A model generated the notes under the pieces. That model had not been told where the DNA came from. It saw only the letters and a program-made list of their open reading frames with translations, and made no database searches. This document shows positions 24,852-33,753 of a stretch of DNA of 64,000 nucleotides, piece by piece. The position numbers and the translations under genes are program-made. The stretch comes from an uncultured Alistipes sp. (GTDB taxonomy: Bacteria > Bacteroidota > Bacteroidia > Bacteroidales > Rikenellaceae), in NCBI GenBank assembly GCA_947623965.1, contig CANQIF010000003.1, positions 1 to 64,000 of the forward strand, written 5' to 3'. Position 1 is the stretch's first letter, and the number at the start of each line of letters is the position of its first letter.

Positions 24852-25349
24852 GTGGCGAAGAAGATCGAGAAGACGAATGCGGCGCGGCTGCTGGACCGGG
24901 CGAAGATCCCCTACGAGCTGATCCCCTATGAGGTCGATGAACGGGACCTCGCCGCCGCGCACGTCGCCCGGCAGCTCGGCGAACCCATCGAGCGGGTCTT
25001 CAAGACGCTGGTGCTGCGGGGCGACCGCAGCGGACACTTCGTCTGCGTCGTGCCGGGCGACCGGGAGGTCGATCTGAAGCGGGCGGCCCGCGCCTCGGGC
25101 AACAAGAGCGCCGAGCTGATCCCCGTCAAGGAGCTGCTGCCGACGACGGGCTACATCCGCGGAGGCTGCTCTCCGATCGGCATGAAACGCCGCTTCCCGA
25201 CCTTCGTCGATGCCTCGTGCGAGGCTTTCGAGAGGATCTACATCAGTGCCGGCGTACGCGGACTGCAGCTCCGCATCGCCCCGGCCGATCTGCTGCGCTA
25301 TGCGGAGGCCGCGACGGCGGAGCTGACGCAGCAGCCCGAAACCGAATGA
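24852..25349 (+). CDS. ybaK: YbaK/EbsC-type Cys-tRNA(Pro) deacylase
   Basis: The family hydrolyses mischarged Cys-tRNA(Pro) made by prolyl-tRNA synthetase. The 165-aa protein matches the YbaK fold: TNAARLLDRAKIPYELIPYE at the N-terminus, then VFKTLVLRGD with the conserved catalytic Lys region, AARASGNKSAELI, GYIRGGCSPIGMKR (the typical GxxxGGxSPxG loop) and the ISAGVRGLQL end. The start is a GTG at 24852, 2 nt after the URO-D stop and the only start that gives the usual length. It is co-transcribed with the URO-D gene and probably with the downstream permease (21-nt gap). Confidence 0.9.
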   Translation: MAKKIEKTNAARLLDRAKIPYELIPYEVDERDLAAAHVARQLGEPIERVFKTLVLRGDRSGHFVCVVPGDREVDLKRAARASGNKSAELIPVKELLPTTGYIRGGCSPIGMKRRFPTFVDASCEAFERIYISAGVRGLQLRIAPADLLRYAEAATAELTQQPETE

Positions 25350-25370
25350 AAACAACCTGAAATACAAACC

Positions 25371-26681
25371 ATGAAACAAGAAAACCGATCCATTCTGCAC
25401 GACAAGGGCGTCAGCTTCGTGCTGCCGTTCATCCTCATCACTTCGTGCTTCGCGCTGTGGGGTTTCGCGAACGACATCACGAACCCGATGGTCAAGGCCT
25501 TCTCGAAGATCTTCCGCATGAGCGTGACGGACGGGGCGCTGGTGCAGGTCGCCTTCTACGGCGGCTACTTCGCCATGGCCTTTCCGGCGGCGATGTTCAT
25601 CCGCCGCTACTCCTACAAGGCAGGCATCCTGATGGGGCTCGGCCTCTACGCCGTGGGGGCCTTTCTCTTCTTCCCCGCGAAGCTGACGGGCAGCTACTAC
25701 CCCTTCCTGGCGGCCTACTTCATCCTCACGTGCGGCCTCTCGTTCCTCGAGACGAGCGCCAACCCCTACATCCTCTCGATGGGCAGCCCCGAGACGGCAA
25801 CGCGCCGCCTGAATCTGGCGCAGGCCTTCAACCCGATGGGATCGCTCGTCGGCATGTGGGTGGCGATGAACTTCATCCAGGCGCGGCTGCATCCGCTCGA
25901 CACGGCGGGGCGCGCCCAGCTCTCGGAGGCGGAGTTCGAGGCGATGAAGCAGTCCGACCTGTCGGTCCTCATCACCCCCTACCTCATCATCGGACTGGTC
26001 ATCGCGGCGATGTTCCTCGTGATCCGCTTCGCCCGGATGCCCAAGGACCAGGACGGCTCGCGCTCCGACGGCTTCCTCACGACGCTGCGGCGCATCTTCT
26101 CGATCCGCCGCTACCGCTGGGGCGTCATCGCGCAGTTCGCCTACGTCGGGGCGCAAATCATGTGCTGGACCTTCATCATCCAGTACGGCACGCGCGTCTT
26201 CATGGCCGAAGGGATGGCCGAGAAGGCAGCCGAGGTGCTCTCGCAGCGCTACAACATCATCGCAATGGTGATCTTCTGCTCGAGCCGCTTCGTCTGCACC
26301 TACCTGCTCAAGTACTTCAACCCGGGGCGCCTGCTCTTCCTGCTGGCCGTCGCCGCCACGCTCTTCACCGCCGGGGTGATCCTCTTCCAGGACCGCTTGG
26401 GGCTCTACTGCCTCGTGGCCGTCTCGGGGTGCATGTCGCTTATGTTCCCGACGATCTACGGCATCGCCCTCGACGGCATGGGCGACGATGCGAAGTTCGG
26501 GGCCGCGGGGCTCATCATGGCGATCCTCGGCGGGTCGGTGCTGCCGCCGCTGCAGGCGATGATCATCGACTGCGGGACGATCGCCGGCTTCCCCGCCGTG
26601 AACCTCTCGTTCCTGCTGCCGCTCGTCTGCTTCCTGGTCGTGATGTACTACGGCCACAGCACGGCCCGGGCGGCGCGATAG
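25371..26681 (+). CDS. FucP-type MFS sugar permease
   Basis: A 436-aa major facilitator with about twelve membrane helices. It shows FucP-family hallmarks: CFALWGFANDITNPMV in helix 1, FLETSANPYILSMG in helix 4-5, LAQAFNPMGSLVG, and MFPTIYGIALDGMG near helix 10. E. coli FucP imports L-fucose with protons; Bacteroidales paralogues carry fucose, glucose, galactose or other sugars, so the substrate is open. It lies 21 nt after the ybaK-like gene and ends at a terminator (26703-26739). No fucose catabolic gene is near. Confidence 0.87.
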   Translation: MKQENRSILHDKGVSFVLPFILITSCFALWGFANDITNPMVKAFSKIFRMSVTDGALVQVAFYGGYFAMAFPAAMFIRRYSYKAGILMGLGLYAVGAFLFFPAKLTGSYYPFLAAYFILTCGLSFLETSANPYILSMGSPETATRRLNLAQAFNPMGSLVGMWVAMNFIQARLHPLDTAGRAQLSEAEFEAMKQSDLSVLITPYLIIGLVIAAMFLVIRFARMPKDQDGSRSDGFLTTLRRIFSIRRYRWGVIAQFAYVGAQIMCWTFIIQYGTRVFMAEGMAEKAAEVLSQRYNIIAMVIFCSSRFVCTYLLKYFNPGRLLFLLAVAATLFTAGVILFQDRLGLYCLVAVSGCMSLMFPTIYGIALDGMGDDAKFGAAGLIMAILGGSVLPPLQAMIIDCGTIAGFPAVNLSFLLPLVCFLVVMYYGHSTARAAR

Positions 26682-26702
26682 CGCACCTGCACATTCTCGA
26701 CT

Positions 26703-26739
26703 GGCGCCGGTTCCGCATACGCGGCGCCGGCGTTTTTTG
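26703..26739 (+). terminator. Terminator after the FucP-type permease
   Basis: The stem ggcgccg (26703-26709) pairs with cggcgcc (26722-26728), followed by ggcgttttttg. Confidence 0.75.
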
Positions 26740-26799
26740 TGTTGCCATGCGGAGATGCGAATGAAAAAAAGGGAAATGTGGATGTTGTGGATTCGGATT

Positions 26800-26960
26800 C
26801 AGGTTGCAGCCTGCGGCCCGCTGGCACATTCGGGCGCAAATTCAAAATTAGCTGCGGCCCGCCGACCTCTTGCGAGGTCGATTCCTACGCAAAGCAGTCC
26901 CGCAGCCGGGCAGCCGGCGCCTCACCCCGCCCGCCAGCTGCCTTACCCTTATCGAAAATT
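26800..26960. repeat. Dispersed hairpin repeat, short copy E
   Basis: A partial copy between the permease and the ABC exporter. It contains ggttgcagcctgcggcccg, then gcgcaaattcaaaattagctgcgg (AT-rich module reversed), cgacctcttgcgaggtcg (a perfect 7-bp stem) and cccgcagccgggcagc. No gene is seen from 26740 to 27038 apart from the promoter at 26973. Confidence 0.6.
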
Positions 26961-26972
26961 AATAAATTTCAG

Positions 26973-27002
26973 TTGCTTTTCATTCTTTTTTCACTATCTT
27001 TG
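26973..27002 (+). promoter_or_regulatory. Promoter of the ABC exporter operon
   Basis: -33 TTG at 26973-26975 and exact -7 TATCTTTG at 26995-27002 with a 19-nt spacer; the start codon follows at 27039. Confidence 0.8.
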
Positions 27003-27038
27003 CCCCGTCGGACAATTCTATTCATCCATAAATACAGC

Positions 27039-27959
27039 ATGAACATTCTTACCGTAGAACACGTCTCGAAGCACTACGCCGGCCACACGGCGCTCGACGA
27101 CGTGTCGCTGGCCGTTCCGAAAGGCTCGGTCTATGGGCTGCTGGGGCCGAACGGCGCCGGCAAGACGACCCTGATCCGCATCATCAACCGCATCACGGCA
27201 CCCGATGCGGGCGGCGTCCGCTTCGGCGACCGGGAGCTCCGCCCCGAAGATGTCTACCGCATCGGCTACCTGCCCGAGGAGCGCGGCCTCTACAAAAAGA
27301 TGAAAGTGGGCGAGCAGGCCCTCTTCTTCGCCCGTCTCAAAGGGCTCTCGCGCCGCGAGGCGACGCAGCGCCTCAAGCACTGGTTCGAGAAGTTCGGCAT
27401 CCAGGAGTGGTGGAACAAGAAGGTCGAGGAGCTCTCGAAGGGCATGGCCCAGAAGGTGCAGTTCATCGTCACGGTGCTGCACGAGCCCGAGCTGCTCATC
27501 TTCGACGAACCCTTCTCGGGCTTCGACCCGATCAACGCCAACCTCCTCAAGGAGGAGATCCTCGCCCTGCGCGACAAGGGGGCGACGATCATCTTCTCGA
27601 CCCACAACATGTCCTCGGTCGAGGAGATCTGCGACCACATCACCCTCATCAACCGCTCGAAGAACATCCTCTCGGGCAACGTCGATGAGATTCGCCGCTG
27701 CCACGGGGCCAACATCTTCGAGCTCGACTACCGCGGCGACGAGGCGGCTCTGCGCGCACGGCTCGCCGCGTGCTGCGAGGTGATGGAGAGCACCCCCTCC
27801 GTCACGGGCTACCACACGCTCAAACTCCACGTCGGGAGCGACGCGGAGGTGCGCGGCGTGATCGCCGCCGCGAACGAGGCGGTCGAACTGCGCTCTTTCC
27901 GCGAGGTGATCCCCTCGATGAACGATATTTTCATCCGCGCCGTGAACGGCACGCTTTAA
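27039..27959 (+). CDS. ABC exporter ATP-binding subunit (NatA-like)
   Basis: The 306-aa nucleotide-binding protein has Walker A GPNGAGKTT (about residues 36-44), a Q-loop replaced by GYLPEERGLYKKM (as in NatA-type proteins), signature ELSKGMAQKVQ, Walker B LLIFDEPFSGFDP and the H-loop STHN. The C-terminal ~70 residues form the extra domain common to NatA/drug exporters. It pairs with the permease starting at 28118, 158 nt downstream; a structured repeat occupies that gap. NatAB exports Na+ in Bacillus, but related pairs move other solutes, so the substrate is open. Confidence 0.9.
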   Translation: MNILTVEHVSKHYAGHTALDDVSLAVPKGSVYGLLGPNGAGKTTLIRIINRITAPDAGGVRFGDRELRPEDVYRIGYLPEERGLYKKMKVGEQALFFARLKGLSRREATQRLKHWFEKFGIQEWWNKKVEELSKGMAQKVQFIVTVLHEPELLIFDEPFSGFDPINANLLKEEILALRDKGATIIFSTHNMSSVEEICDHITLINRSKNILSGNVDEIRRCHGANIFELDYRGDEAALRARLAACCEVMESTPSVTGYHTLKLHVGSDAEVRGVIAAANEAVELRSFREVIPSMNDIFIRAVNGTL

Positions 27960-27969
27960 CCCGATCGCA

Positions 27970-28028
27970 CCTTTTCGATAAACCGAAAGCCACGCCGGGC
28001 TTGCCCGGGCCGGGCCGAGGCGGAAAAG
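27970..28028. repeat. Second structured repeat type, copy 2, inside the ABC operon
   Basis: Homologous to 21626-21683: it begins ccttttcgataaaccgaaag and ends gccgaggcggaaaag. It has stem ccgggc-tt-gcccgg (27995-28008) where the other copy has ccggac-tt-gtccgg. It separates the two ABC genes and could be an mRNA-stabilising or attenuating hairpin. Confidence 0.65.
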
Positions 28029-28117
28029 ATGCGCGCAAACGAACATCCGCAGGAAACGGAACCGCCGCCGCCCGCCGGCGCGGAGCAACCCGACAACCCG
28101 CAAAAACAACCATTGTC

Positions 28118-29434
28118 ATGTCGAACATATCCCTTATCATCGGCCGCGAATTCAACGAACGCGTCCGCAAAAAATCCTTCATCATCACCACGCTTCTCAT
28201 GCCCGTGCTGATGATCGCCCTGATGGTCGCCCCGGCGCTCATCATGGAGTATTCGCACGGCGAGCAGAAGCGGATCGCCGTCATCGACCGCAGCGGTCTG
28301 GTGGCCGGCGCCCTCGAAAGCGACGAGACGATCCGTTTCGAGACGGTCGATCTCGACGTCGAGGCGGCCCGCGACTCGCTCAAGGAGTACTTCGGCGTGC
28401 TGCACATCGGCGCCGGCATCCTCGACGACCCCGCCGATCTGCGGCTCTACGCCAACGCCTCGACCTCGCTCATGCTCGAGGGAAAGATCACCTCGCAGAT
28501 CGAGCACATCCTCGAGACGGAGAAGCTCAAACGCTACGAGATCGAGGATCTGCCCCGCATCATGGAGGAGGTCAAGACCACGGTCAAGATGCGCACTTTC
28601 CGCAACGACAAGGAGGAGGATGAACAGAACAACTCCTCGCCCGTCGTCGCCACGGCATTGGGCTACATTCTGGGCTTCATGCTCTACATGTTCCTGCTGC
28701 TCTACGGCTCGATCGTCATGCAGTCCGTGATCGAGGAGAAGAACAACCGCGTATTGGAGGTGATGGTCTCGTCCGTACGCCCCTTCGACCTCATGATGGG
28801 CAAGATCCTCGGCGTGGCGTGCGTCGCCGTGCTGCAGATCCTCATCTGGAGCGTGCTGATCTGCCTCGTGGGCGCCGTCGTCCTGCCGCAGCTTATGCCC
28901 GCCGACGTGCTGGCCGGCGCCGAGGCCGTCCGCCAGGGTGCCGCCGCCGCAACCGTCGAAGGGGTCGACCCGCAGCTGCTGCAGGCTGTGGCCGCCATGA
29001 CCGATCTCGGCTACATCCTCAAGATCTTCGGCTGCCTCGTCCTCTTCATCTTCGGCGGTTTTCTGCTCTATTCGGCGATGTTCGCCGCCGTGGGCTCGGC
29101 CGTCGACAACGTCCAGGACGCCCAGCAGCTGCAGACCCCCGTCACGCTGCCGATCATTCTGGCCCTGTTCATGATGCTGGCCGTCATCAACGACCCCAAC
29201 TCGCCGGTCGCCTTCTGGTTCTCGATCATCCCCCTCACCTCGCCGATCGTCATGATGGCCCGCATCCCCTACGACATCCCGATGTGGGAGATCGGCCTCT
29301 CGCTCGTCATCCTCTACGCCTCGTTCGCCGCCATGGTCTGGGTCGCCGCCAAGATCTACCGCGTGGGCATCTTCATGTACGGCAAGAAGCCCAGCTTCAA
29401 GGAGCTGTGGAAGTGGATGCGGTACCGGTATTGA
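28118..29434 (+). CDS. ABC exporter permease subunit (NatB-like)
   Basis: A 438-aa ABC-2-type permease with one N-terminal helix (SFIITTLLMPVLMIALMVAP) and a large extracytoplasmic domain (about residues 45-175). A cluster of five helices lies between 185 and 420. The family segment QSVIEEKNNRVLEVMVSSVRP, just after the second helix, is the coupling region that contacts the ATPase. The start at 28118 is the first ATG giving the canonical N-terminus. It works with the NatA-like subunit upstream. Repeat arrays follow the stop. Confidence 0.88.
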   Translation: MSNISLIIGREFNERVRKKSFIITTLLMPVLMIALMVAPALIMEYSHGEQKRIAVIDRSGLVAGALESDETIRFETVDLDVEAARDSLKEYFGVLHIGAGILDDPADLRLYANASTSLMLEGKITSQIEHILETEKLKRYEIEDLPRIMEEVKTTVKMRTFRNDKEEDEQNNSSPVVATALGYILGFMLYMFLLLYGSIVMQSVIEEKNNRVLEVMVSSVRPFDLMMGKILGVACVAVLQILIWSVLICLVGAVVLPQLMPADVLAGAEAVRQGAAAATVEGVDPQLLQAVAAMTDLGYILKIFGCLVLFIFGGFLLYSAMFAAVGSAVDNVQDAQQLQTPVTLPIILALFMMLAVINDPNSPVAFWFSIIPLTSPIVMMARIPYDIPMWEIGLSLVILYASFAAMVWVAAKIYRVGIFMYGKKPSFKELWKWMRYRY

Positions 29435-29439
29435 CCGGC

Positions 29440-29987
29440 GGCCGGTAACGGCAGCCCAGCGGAGGGGGCGACCGTAAATTTGCGCCCGAAGGGCGTTGCG
29501 GGGCGCAGCAGCTGTCGTGGAGGGTGTTTGCGTCCAGTTCGATTGCGAAGCAATCGGCAGCCCGCAGCCGCCCCCGGGCGGAGGGTTGCATCCTCGCGCT
29601 GCTCGTCGCAAGCCCCTCCGCTCGGCTGCGGGATTGCCCCGTGGTTCGATGCCGAAGGTATCGGCCGTCCGCAAGATGCCGAATGCATAGCACGATGTGG
29701 GAACCGGTCCGTCAGGACCGAGCGGGCCGCAGCTTCGCCCCGCGAAGGCCCGCTGCTCGCGTCCGCAAGTCCGCTCGCGCAGGCGCTTCGCAAGCCGCGG
29801 CCCGAACAGGCACTCATGCATGCCCGGAAACCTTTTAGATTCAATTAATTTTGAATATTGAATTTTGAATCATGAATTTGCGGTTCCGAATGGAACCGCA
29901 GCGGTCCACAGCCTCCCGGCGGCGGAGGCCCGCAGCTCGTTTCCGAACCTGCGCGCCCCGCAGGCTGCGCCCCGAATGACGAAGACG
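29440..29987. repeat. Dispersed hairpin repeat array, copy F
   Basis: Modules in order: gcgccc-gaa-gggcgt (29482 on), variable stem cgattgc-gaa-gcaatcg (29540-29556), gcagccc...gggttgc palindrome, tccgctcggctgcggg and agcgggccgcagcttcgcc. Then come aagccgcggcccga, the AT-rich module taattttgaatattgaattt (29843 on) and stem gcggttcc-gaat-ggaaccgc (29880-29899). No gene is credible. Confidence 0.8.
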
Positions 29988-30115
29988 CCTCGGCAAAATC
30001 GCAAACAAGTTTGCTTTTGCCCTCGGCTTTTCGCACTTTGGCTCCGCCGAAGATACTTCGCCTCGGCAAAATCGCAAACAAGTTTGCATTTTGCGCTCGG
30101 CTTTTCGTATCTTTG
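29988..30115 (+). repeat. Tandem promoter-bearing repeat cassette before pgk
   Basis: A 27-base unit (cctcggcaaaatcgcaaaca...) is repeated exactly at 29988-30014 and 30061-30087. Each unit contains the stem gcaaac-aa-gtttgc nested in ggcaaaa...tttTgcc, then CTCGGCTTTTCG. The second unit ends in an exact -7 TATCTTTG (30108-30115) with a -33 TTG at 30084-30086 (21-nt spacer), the likely pgk promoter. The first unit has the weaker GCACTTTG at the same place. The same design, with altered matched stem bases, drives the GH43 gene at 17475-17590. Confidence 0.75.
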
Positions 30116-30156
30116 TCCCGTATTTTGCAACGAAACAAAACTAACGATAAACAACT

Positions 30157-31419
30157 ATGGTTTCAATCGACAACTACGATTTCAAAGGCAAGCGCGCCCT
30201 TATCCGCGTAGACTTCAATGTGCCCGTCGATGCACAGGGCAACGTCACCGACGACACCCGCATCCGTGCGGCCGTGCCGACGATCAAGAAGGTGCTCGCC
30301 GAGGGAGGCGCCGTGATCCTCATGTCGCACATGGGCCGTCCGAAGAAGAACCCCGACCCGAAATACTCGCTCGAGCAGATCATCCCCGCCGTGGAGAAGA
30401 ACCTCGGCACGAAGGTGATCTTCGCCGGCGACTGCATGGGCGAGAAGGCCGCCGAGATCTGCCGAAACCTCAAGGCCGGCGAGGTGGCGCTGCTCGAGAA
30501 CCTGCGCTTCTACGCCGAGGAGGAGGGCAAGCCCCGCGGTCTGGCCGAGGACGCCACCAAGGAGGAGAAGGATGCCGCCAAGAAGGCCCTGAAGGAGGGC
30601 CCGCAGAAGAAGTTCGTCGAGCGGCTGGCCTCCTACGCCGACTGCTACATCAACGATGCCTTCGGCACGGCGCACCGCAAGCACGCCTCGACCTACCTCA
30701 TCGCCAAGCACTTCCCCACGGACAAGATGTTCGGCTACCTCATGGAGAAGGAGGTGCGGGCCATCTCCGAGGTGATGGAGAAGCCGCAGCACCCCTTCTG
30801 CGCCATCATCGGCGGCTCGAAAGTTTCGTCGAAGATCGGCGTCATCAAGGCCCTCATCGAGAAGGTCGACTCGATCATCATCGGCGGCGGCATGACCTAC
30901 ACTTTCGCAGGCGCCCGCGGCGGCAAGGTCGGCAAGTCGATCTGCGAGCCCGAGATGTTCCCCGTGGCCCTCGAGATTCTCGAGCTGGCCAAGCAGAAGG
31001 GCGTCGAGCTCGTCATGTCGCCCGACGCACTGATCTGCGACCAATTCTCCGAGGAGGCCAACACGAAGGAGGCCCCCGTGATGCAGATTCCCGACGAGTG
31101 GGAGGGTGTCGATATCGCCAGCGAGGGCAAGAAGGCTTTCCGCGACCACATCCTCGGCTGCAAGACGATCCTCTGGAACGGTCCGGTGGGCGTCTTCGAG
31201 ATCGACAAGTTCGCGACCGGATCGAAAGCGGTGGCCGAAGCCATCGCCGAGGCCACGAAGAAGGGCGCCTTCTCGCTCATCGGCGGCGGCGACTCGGTGG
31301 CCTGCATCAACAAGTTCGGCCTGGCCGACGAGGTCTCCTACATCTCGACGGGCGGCGGCGCCCTGCTCGAATACATCGAGTTCGGCGATCTGCCGGGCGT
31401 AGCGGCCATCCGCGACTAA
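30157..31419 (+). CDS. pgk: Phosphoglycerate kinase
   Basis: Pgk converts 1,3-bisphosphoglycerate and ADP to 3-phosphoglycerate and ATP in glycolysis. The 420-aa protein has the N-terminal signature [14 protein letters not shown] (about residues 10-23), the SHMGRPK basic substrate loop, [18 protein letters not shown] and the C-terminal nucleotide motif [13 protein letters not shown]. Length is typical. It is monocistronic: the promoter lies in the repeat cassette ending at 30115 and a terminator lies at 31427. Confidence 0.97.
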   Translation: MVSIDNYDFKGKRALIRVDFNVPVDAQGNVTDDTRIRAAVPTIKKVLAEGGAVILMSHMGRPKKNPDPKYSLEQIIPAVEKNLGTKVIFAGDCMGEKAAEICRNLKAGEVALLENLRFYAEEEGKPRGLAEDATKEEKDAAKKALKEGPQKKFVERLASYADCYINDAFGTAHRKHASTYLIAKHFPTDKMFGYLMEKEVRAISEVMEKPQHPFCAIIGGSKVSSKIGVIKALIEKVDSIIIGGGMTYTFAGARGGKVGKSICEPEMFPVALEILELAKQKGVELVMSPDALICDQFSEEANTKEAPVMQIPDEWEGVDIASEGKKAFRDHILGCKTILWNGPVGVFEIDKFATGSKAVAEAIAEATKKGAFSLIGGGDSVACINKFGLADEVSYISTGGGALLEYIEFGDLPGVAAIRD

Positions 31420-31426
31420 CACGAAC

Positions 31427-31458
31427 GAAGGCCGCTTCCCGCAAGGCGGCCTTCTTCC
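31427..31458 (+). terminator. pgk terminator
   Basis: gaaggccgc and gcggccttc (31427-31435 with 31446-31454) form a stem followed by ttcctt. Confidence 0.75.
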
Positions 31459-31571
31459 TTACAAGCTTTACAAGGGGCGTGCGATCGGACAGCCCCGCAA
31501 GCCGGCCCTGCCCGACGGCCGGGTCCGGTACCGCGCCCCGCAGGCGAACAACGAAAAAAACAATAAACACC

Positions 31572-33593
31572 ATGAAGAAACTCTTTTATTTAGCGACCTT
31601 GATTGCCATGGCAAGCTGTCAGAATACGAAAAACACGCCGGCGATCGATCCGACGAACCTCGACGCCTCGATCGCCCCGAACGAGGATTTCTATCAGTAC
31701 GCGACCGGCGGCTGGCAGCGGAAGAACCCGCTGAAGCCCGAATTTTCGCGTTACGGCTCCTTCGACGTCCTGCGCGAAAACAACGAGAAGCGCATCAACG
31801 AACTCTTCTCGGCGATGGCCGGGAGCCAGGCTGCGGCGGGCAGCGTCGAGCAGAAGATCGCCGACCTCTACAAGATGGGGCTCGACTCCGCACGCCGCAA
31901 CGAGGCGGGGCTGGAGCCCGTGCGCGCCGACCTGGAGCGCATCTACGCCATCGGCGACGCCCGGGCGCTGGCTCCGGTGCTGGCCGCGATCCACAGCGCA
32001 TGCGGCAACCCGCTCTTCGCGATGGGCGTCGAGGCGGACCTCATGAACAGCTCGATGAACGCCCTCTACATCTCGCAGGCGGGCCTCGGCATGGGCAACC
32101 GCGACTACTACCTCGACGAGGAGCACAGCCCGCTGCGCGAGGGCTACGCCGCCTTCCTCACGAAGGCCTTCGAGCTGGCCGGACTGGAGCAGGCTGCCGA
32201 CCGGGCCGCCCGCGTGCTGGCTTTCGAGACGAAGCTGGCCGAGAAGTTCCGCTCGAATGTCGAGCTGCGCAACATCGCCGCCTCCTACAACCCGATGACG
32301 AAGGAGCAGTTCACGCAGCGTTATGCCAACATCGACTGGACGGCCTACCTCGCCGGGGTGGGCTGCGGCGACTTCGAGACGATCATCGTCGGCCAGCCCG
32401 AGGTGCTCGACTTAGTCAATGCGCTCGTCGCCTCGGAGCCGGTCGAGACGCTCCGCGACTATCTGGCCGCCTCGACGCTCCGCAGCGCCGCCTCCTATCT
32501 GAATGACGACCTCTACGCCGCCTCGTTCGACTTCTTCGGCCGCCAGATGTCCGGTACGACCGAGATGAAGCCCCGCTGGAAGCGCGCCATGGCCGTGCCC
32601 AACTCGATCCTCTCGGAGGCCGTGGGCGAAATGTACGTCGCCAAGTACTTCCCCGAGGAGCAGAAGGCCCGCATGCTCGAGTTGGTGAAGAACCTGCAGA
32701 CGGCCCTCGGCCAGCACATCGACGCCCTCGACTGGATGTCGGACGAGACGAAGGCCAAGGCCCGCGAGAAGCTGGCCGCCTTCACCGTGAAGATCGGCTA
32801 CCCCGACAAGTGGAAGGACTACTCGTCGCTCGAAATCGACCCCTCGTTAGGCTACTGGGAGAACATCAAGCGCGCCAACGCCTGGTATTCAGCCGACAAC
32901 TACGCCAAATTGGGCAAGCCCGTGGACCGCGGCGAGTGGTTCATGTCGCCGCAGACGGTGAACGCCTACTACAACCCCACGACGAACGAGATCTGCTTCC
33001 CGGCCGCCATTCTGCAGCCTCCCTTCTTCAACCCGACGGCCGACGATGCGGTGAACTACGGCGCCATCGGCGTGGTGATCGGGCATGAGATGACCCACGG
33101 ATTCGACGACCAGGGACGCCAGTTCGACAAGGAGGGCAACATGAACAACTGGTGGACGGAGGCCGACGCCGAGGCCTTCAAGGCCAAGACGGCCGTTCTG
33201 GTCGAGCAGTTCGACGCCATCGAGGTGCTGCCCGCGAAGGAGGGCCAGCCGGCTATCCACGCCAACGGCGCCCTCTGCCTCGGCGAGAACATCGCCGACC
33301 AGGGCGGTCTGCGCGTCGCCTGGACGGCGCTGCACAACGCCCTCGGCGAGACGGAGCCCGCCCCGATCGACGGCTTCACGACGGCCCAGCGCTTCTACTT
33401 GGCCTACGCCACGCTGTGGGGGCAGAACATCCGCGACGAGGAGATCGCACGGCTCACGAAACTCGACGTCCACTCGCTCGGCAAGTGGCGCGTGAATGCC
33501 ACGCTGCGGAACCTGCAGTCGTTCTACGACGCCTTCGGCATCACCGACGGGGCGATGTTCCTCCCGGCGGAGAAGCGCGTGGTGATCTGGTAA
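31572..33593 (+). CDS. M13-family zinc metalloendopeptidase lipoprotein (PepO/neprilysin-like)
   Basis: A 673-aa lipoprotein (lipobox MASC, Cys16) of peptidase family M13, which cleaves oligopeptides outside the inner membrane. The zinc site HEMTH lies at about residue 505, the third ligand in ENIAD about 573, and the substrate-backbone motif NAYY near 462; DDQGRQFD after the zinc motif is also characteristic. The N-terminal half has the usual helical M13_N domain (NEDFYQYATGGW). Length matches. It stands alone between the pgk terminator and its own terminator at 33613. Signal and motif integrity suggest an active enzyme. Confidence 0.95.
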   Translation: MKKLFYLATLIAMASCQNTKNTPAIDPTNLDASIAPNEDFYQYATGGWQRKNPLKPEFSRYGSFDVLRENNEKRINELFSAMAGSQAAAGSVEQKIADLYKMGLDSARRNEAGLEPVRADLERIYAIGDARALAPVLAAIHSACGNPLFAMGVEADLMNSSMNALYISQAGLGMGNRDYYLDEEHSPLREGYAAFLTKAFELAGLEQAADRAARVLAFETKLAEKFRSNVELRNIAASYNPMTKEQFTQRYANIDWTAYLAGVGCGDFETIIVGQPEVLDLVNALVASEPVETLRDYLAASTLRSAASYLNDDLYAASFDFFGRQMSGTTEMKPRWKRAMAVPNSILSEAVGEMYVAKYFPEEQKARMLELVKNLQTALGQHIDALDWMSDETKAKAREKLAAFTVKIGYPDKWKDYSSLEIDPSLGYWENIKRANAWYSADNYAKLGKPVDRGEWFMSPQTVNAYYNPTTNEICFPAAILQPPFFNPTADDAVNYGAIGVVIGHEMTHGFDDQGRQFDKEGNMNNWWTEADAEAFKAKTAVLVEQFDAIEVLPAKEGQPAIHANGALCLGENIADQGGLRVAWTALHNALGETEPAPIDGFTTAQRFYLAYATLWGQNIRDEEIARLTKLDVHSLGKWRVNATLRNLQSFYDAFGITDGAMFLPAEKRVVIW

Positions 33594-33612
33594 CACCCCA
33601 TCTCCGAGACCG

Positions 33613-33652
33613 AAAGACGGCGGAGCCCCGAAAAGGGGATTCCGCCGTCTTC
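33613..33652 (+). terminator. Terminator after the M13 peptidase
   Basis: The perfect arms agacggcgga and tccgccgtct flank gccccgaaaagggga; the stem is about 17 bp in total. Confidence 0.8.
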
Positions 33653-33722
33653 CGTTTCGATCGTTTCAGAGCCCCATTTTCAAAAAAGCGATCCGGAGTT
33701 CCACTTTTGCCAAGATTTTAAT

Positions 33723-33730
33723 TATCTTTG
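33723..33730 (+). promoter_or_regulatory. -7 element of the M64 peptidase gene
   Basis: An exact TATCTTTG, 24 nt before the ATG at 33754. A -33 TTG at the normal distance is not obvious (nearest 33707-33709, 13-nt spacer). Confidence 0.65.
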
Positions 33731-33753
33731 CAAACGTACTAAATTTATTGCAA

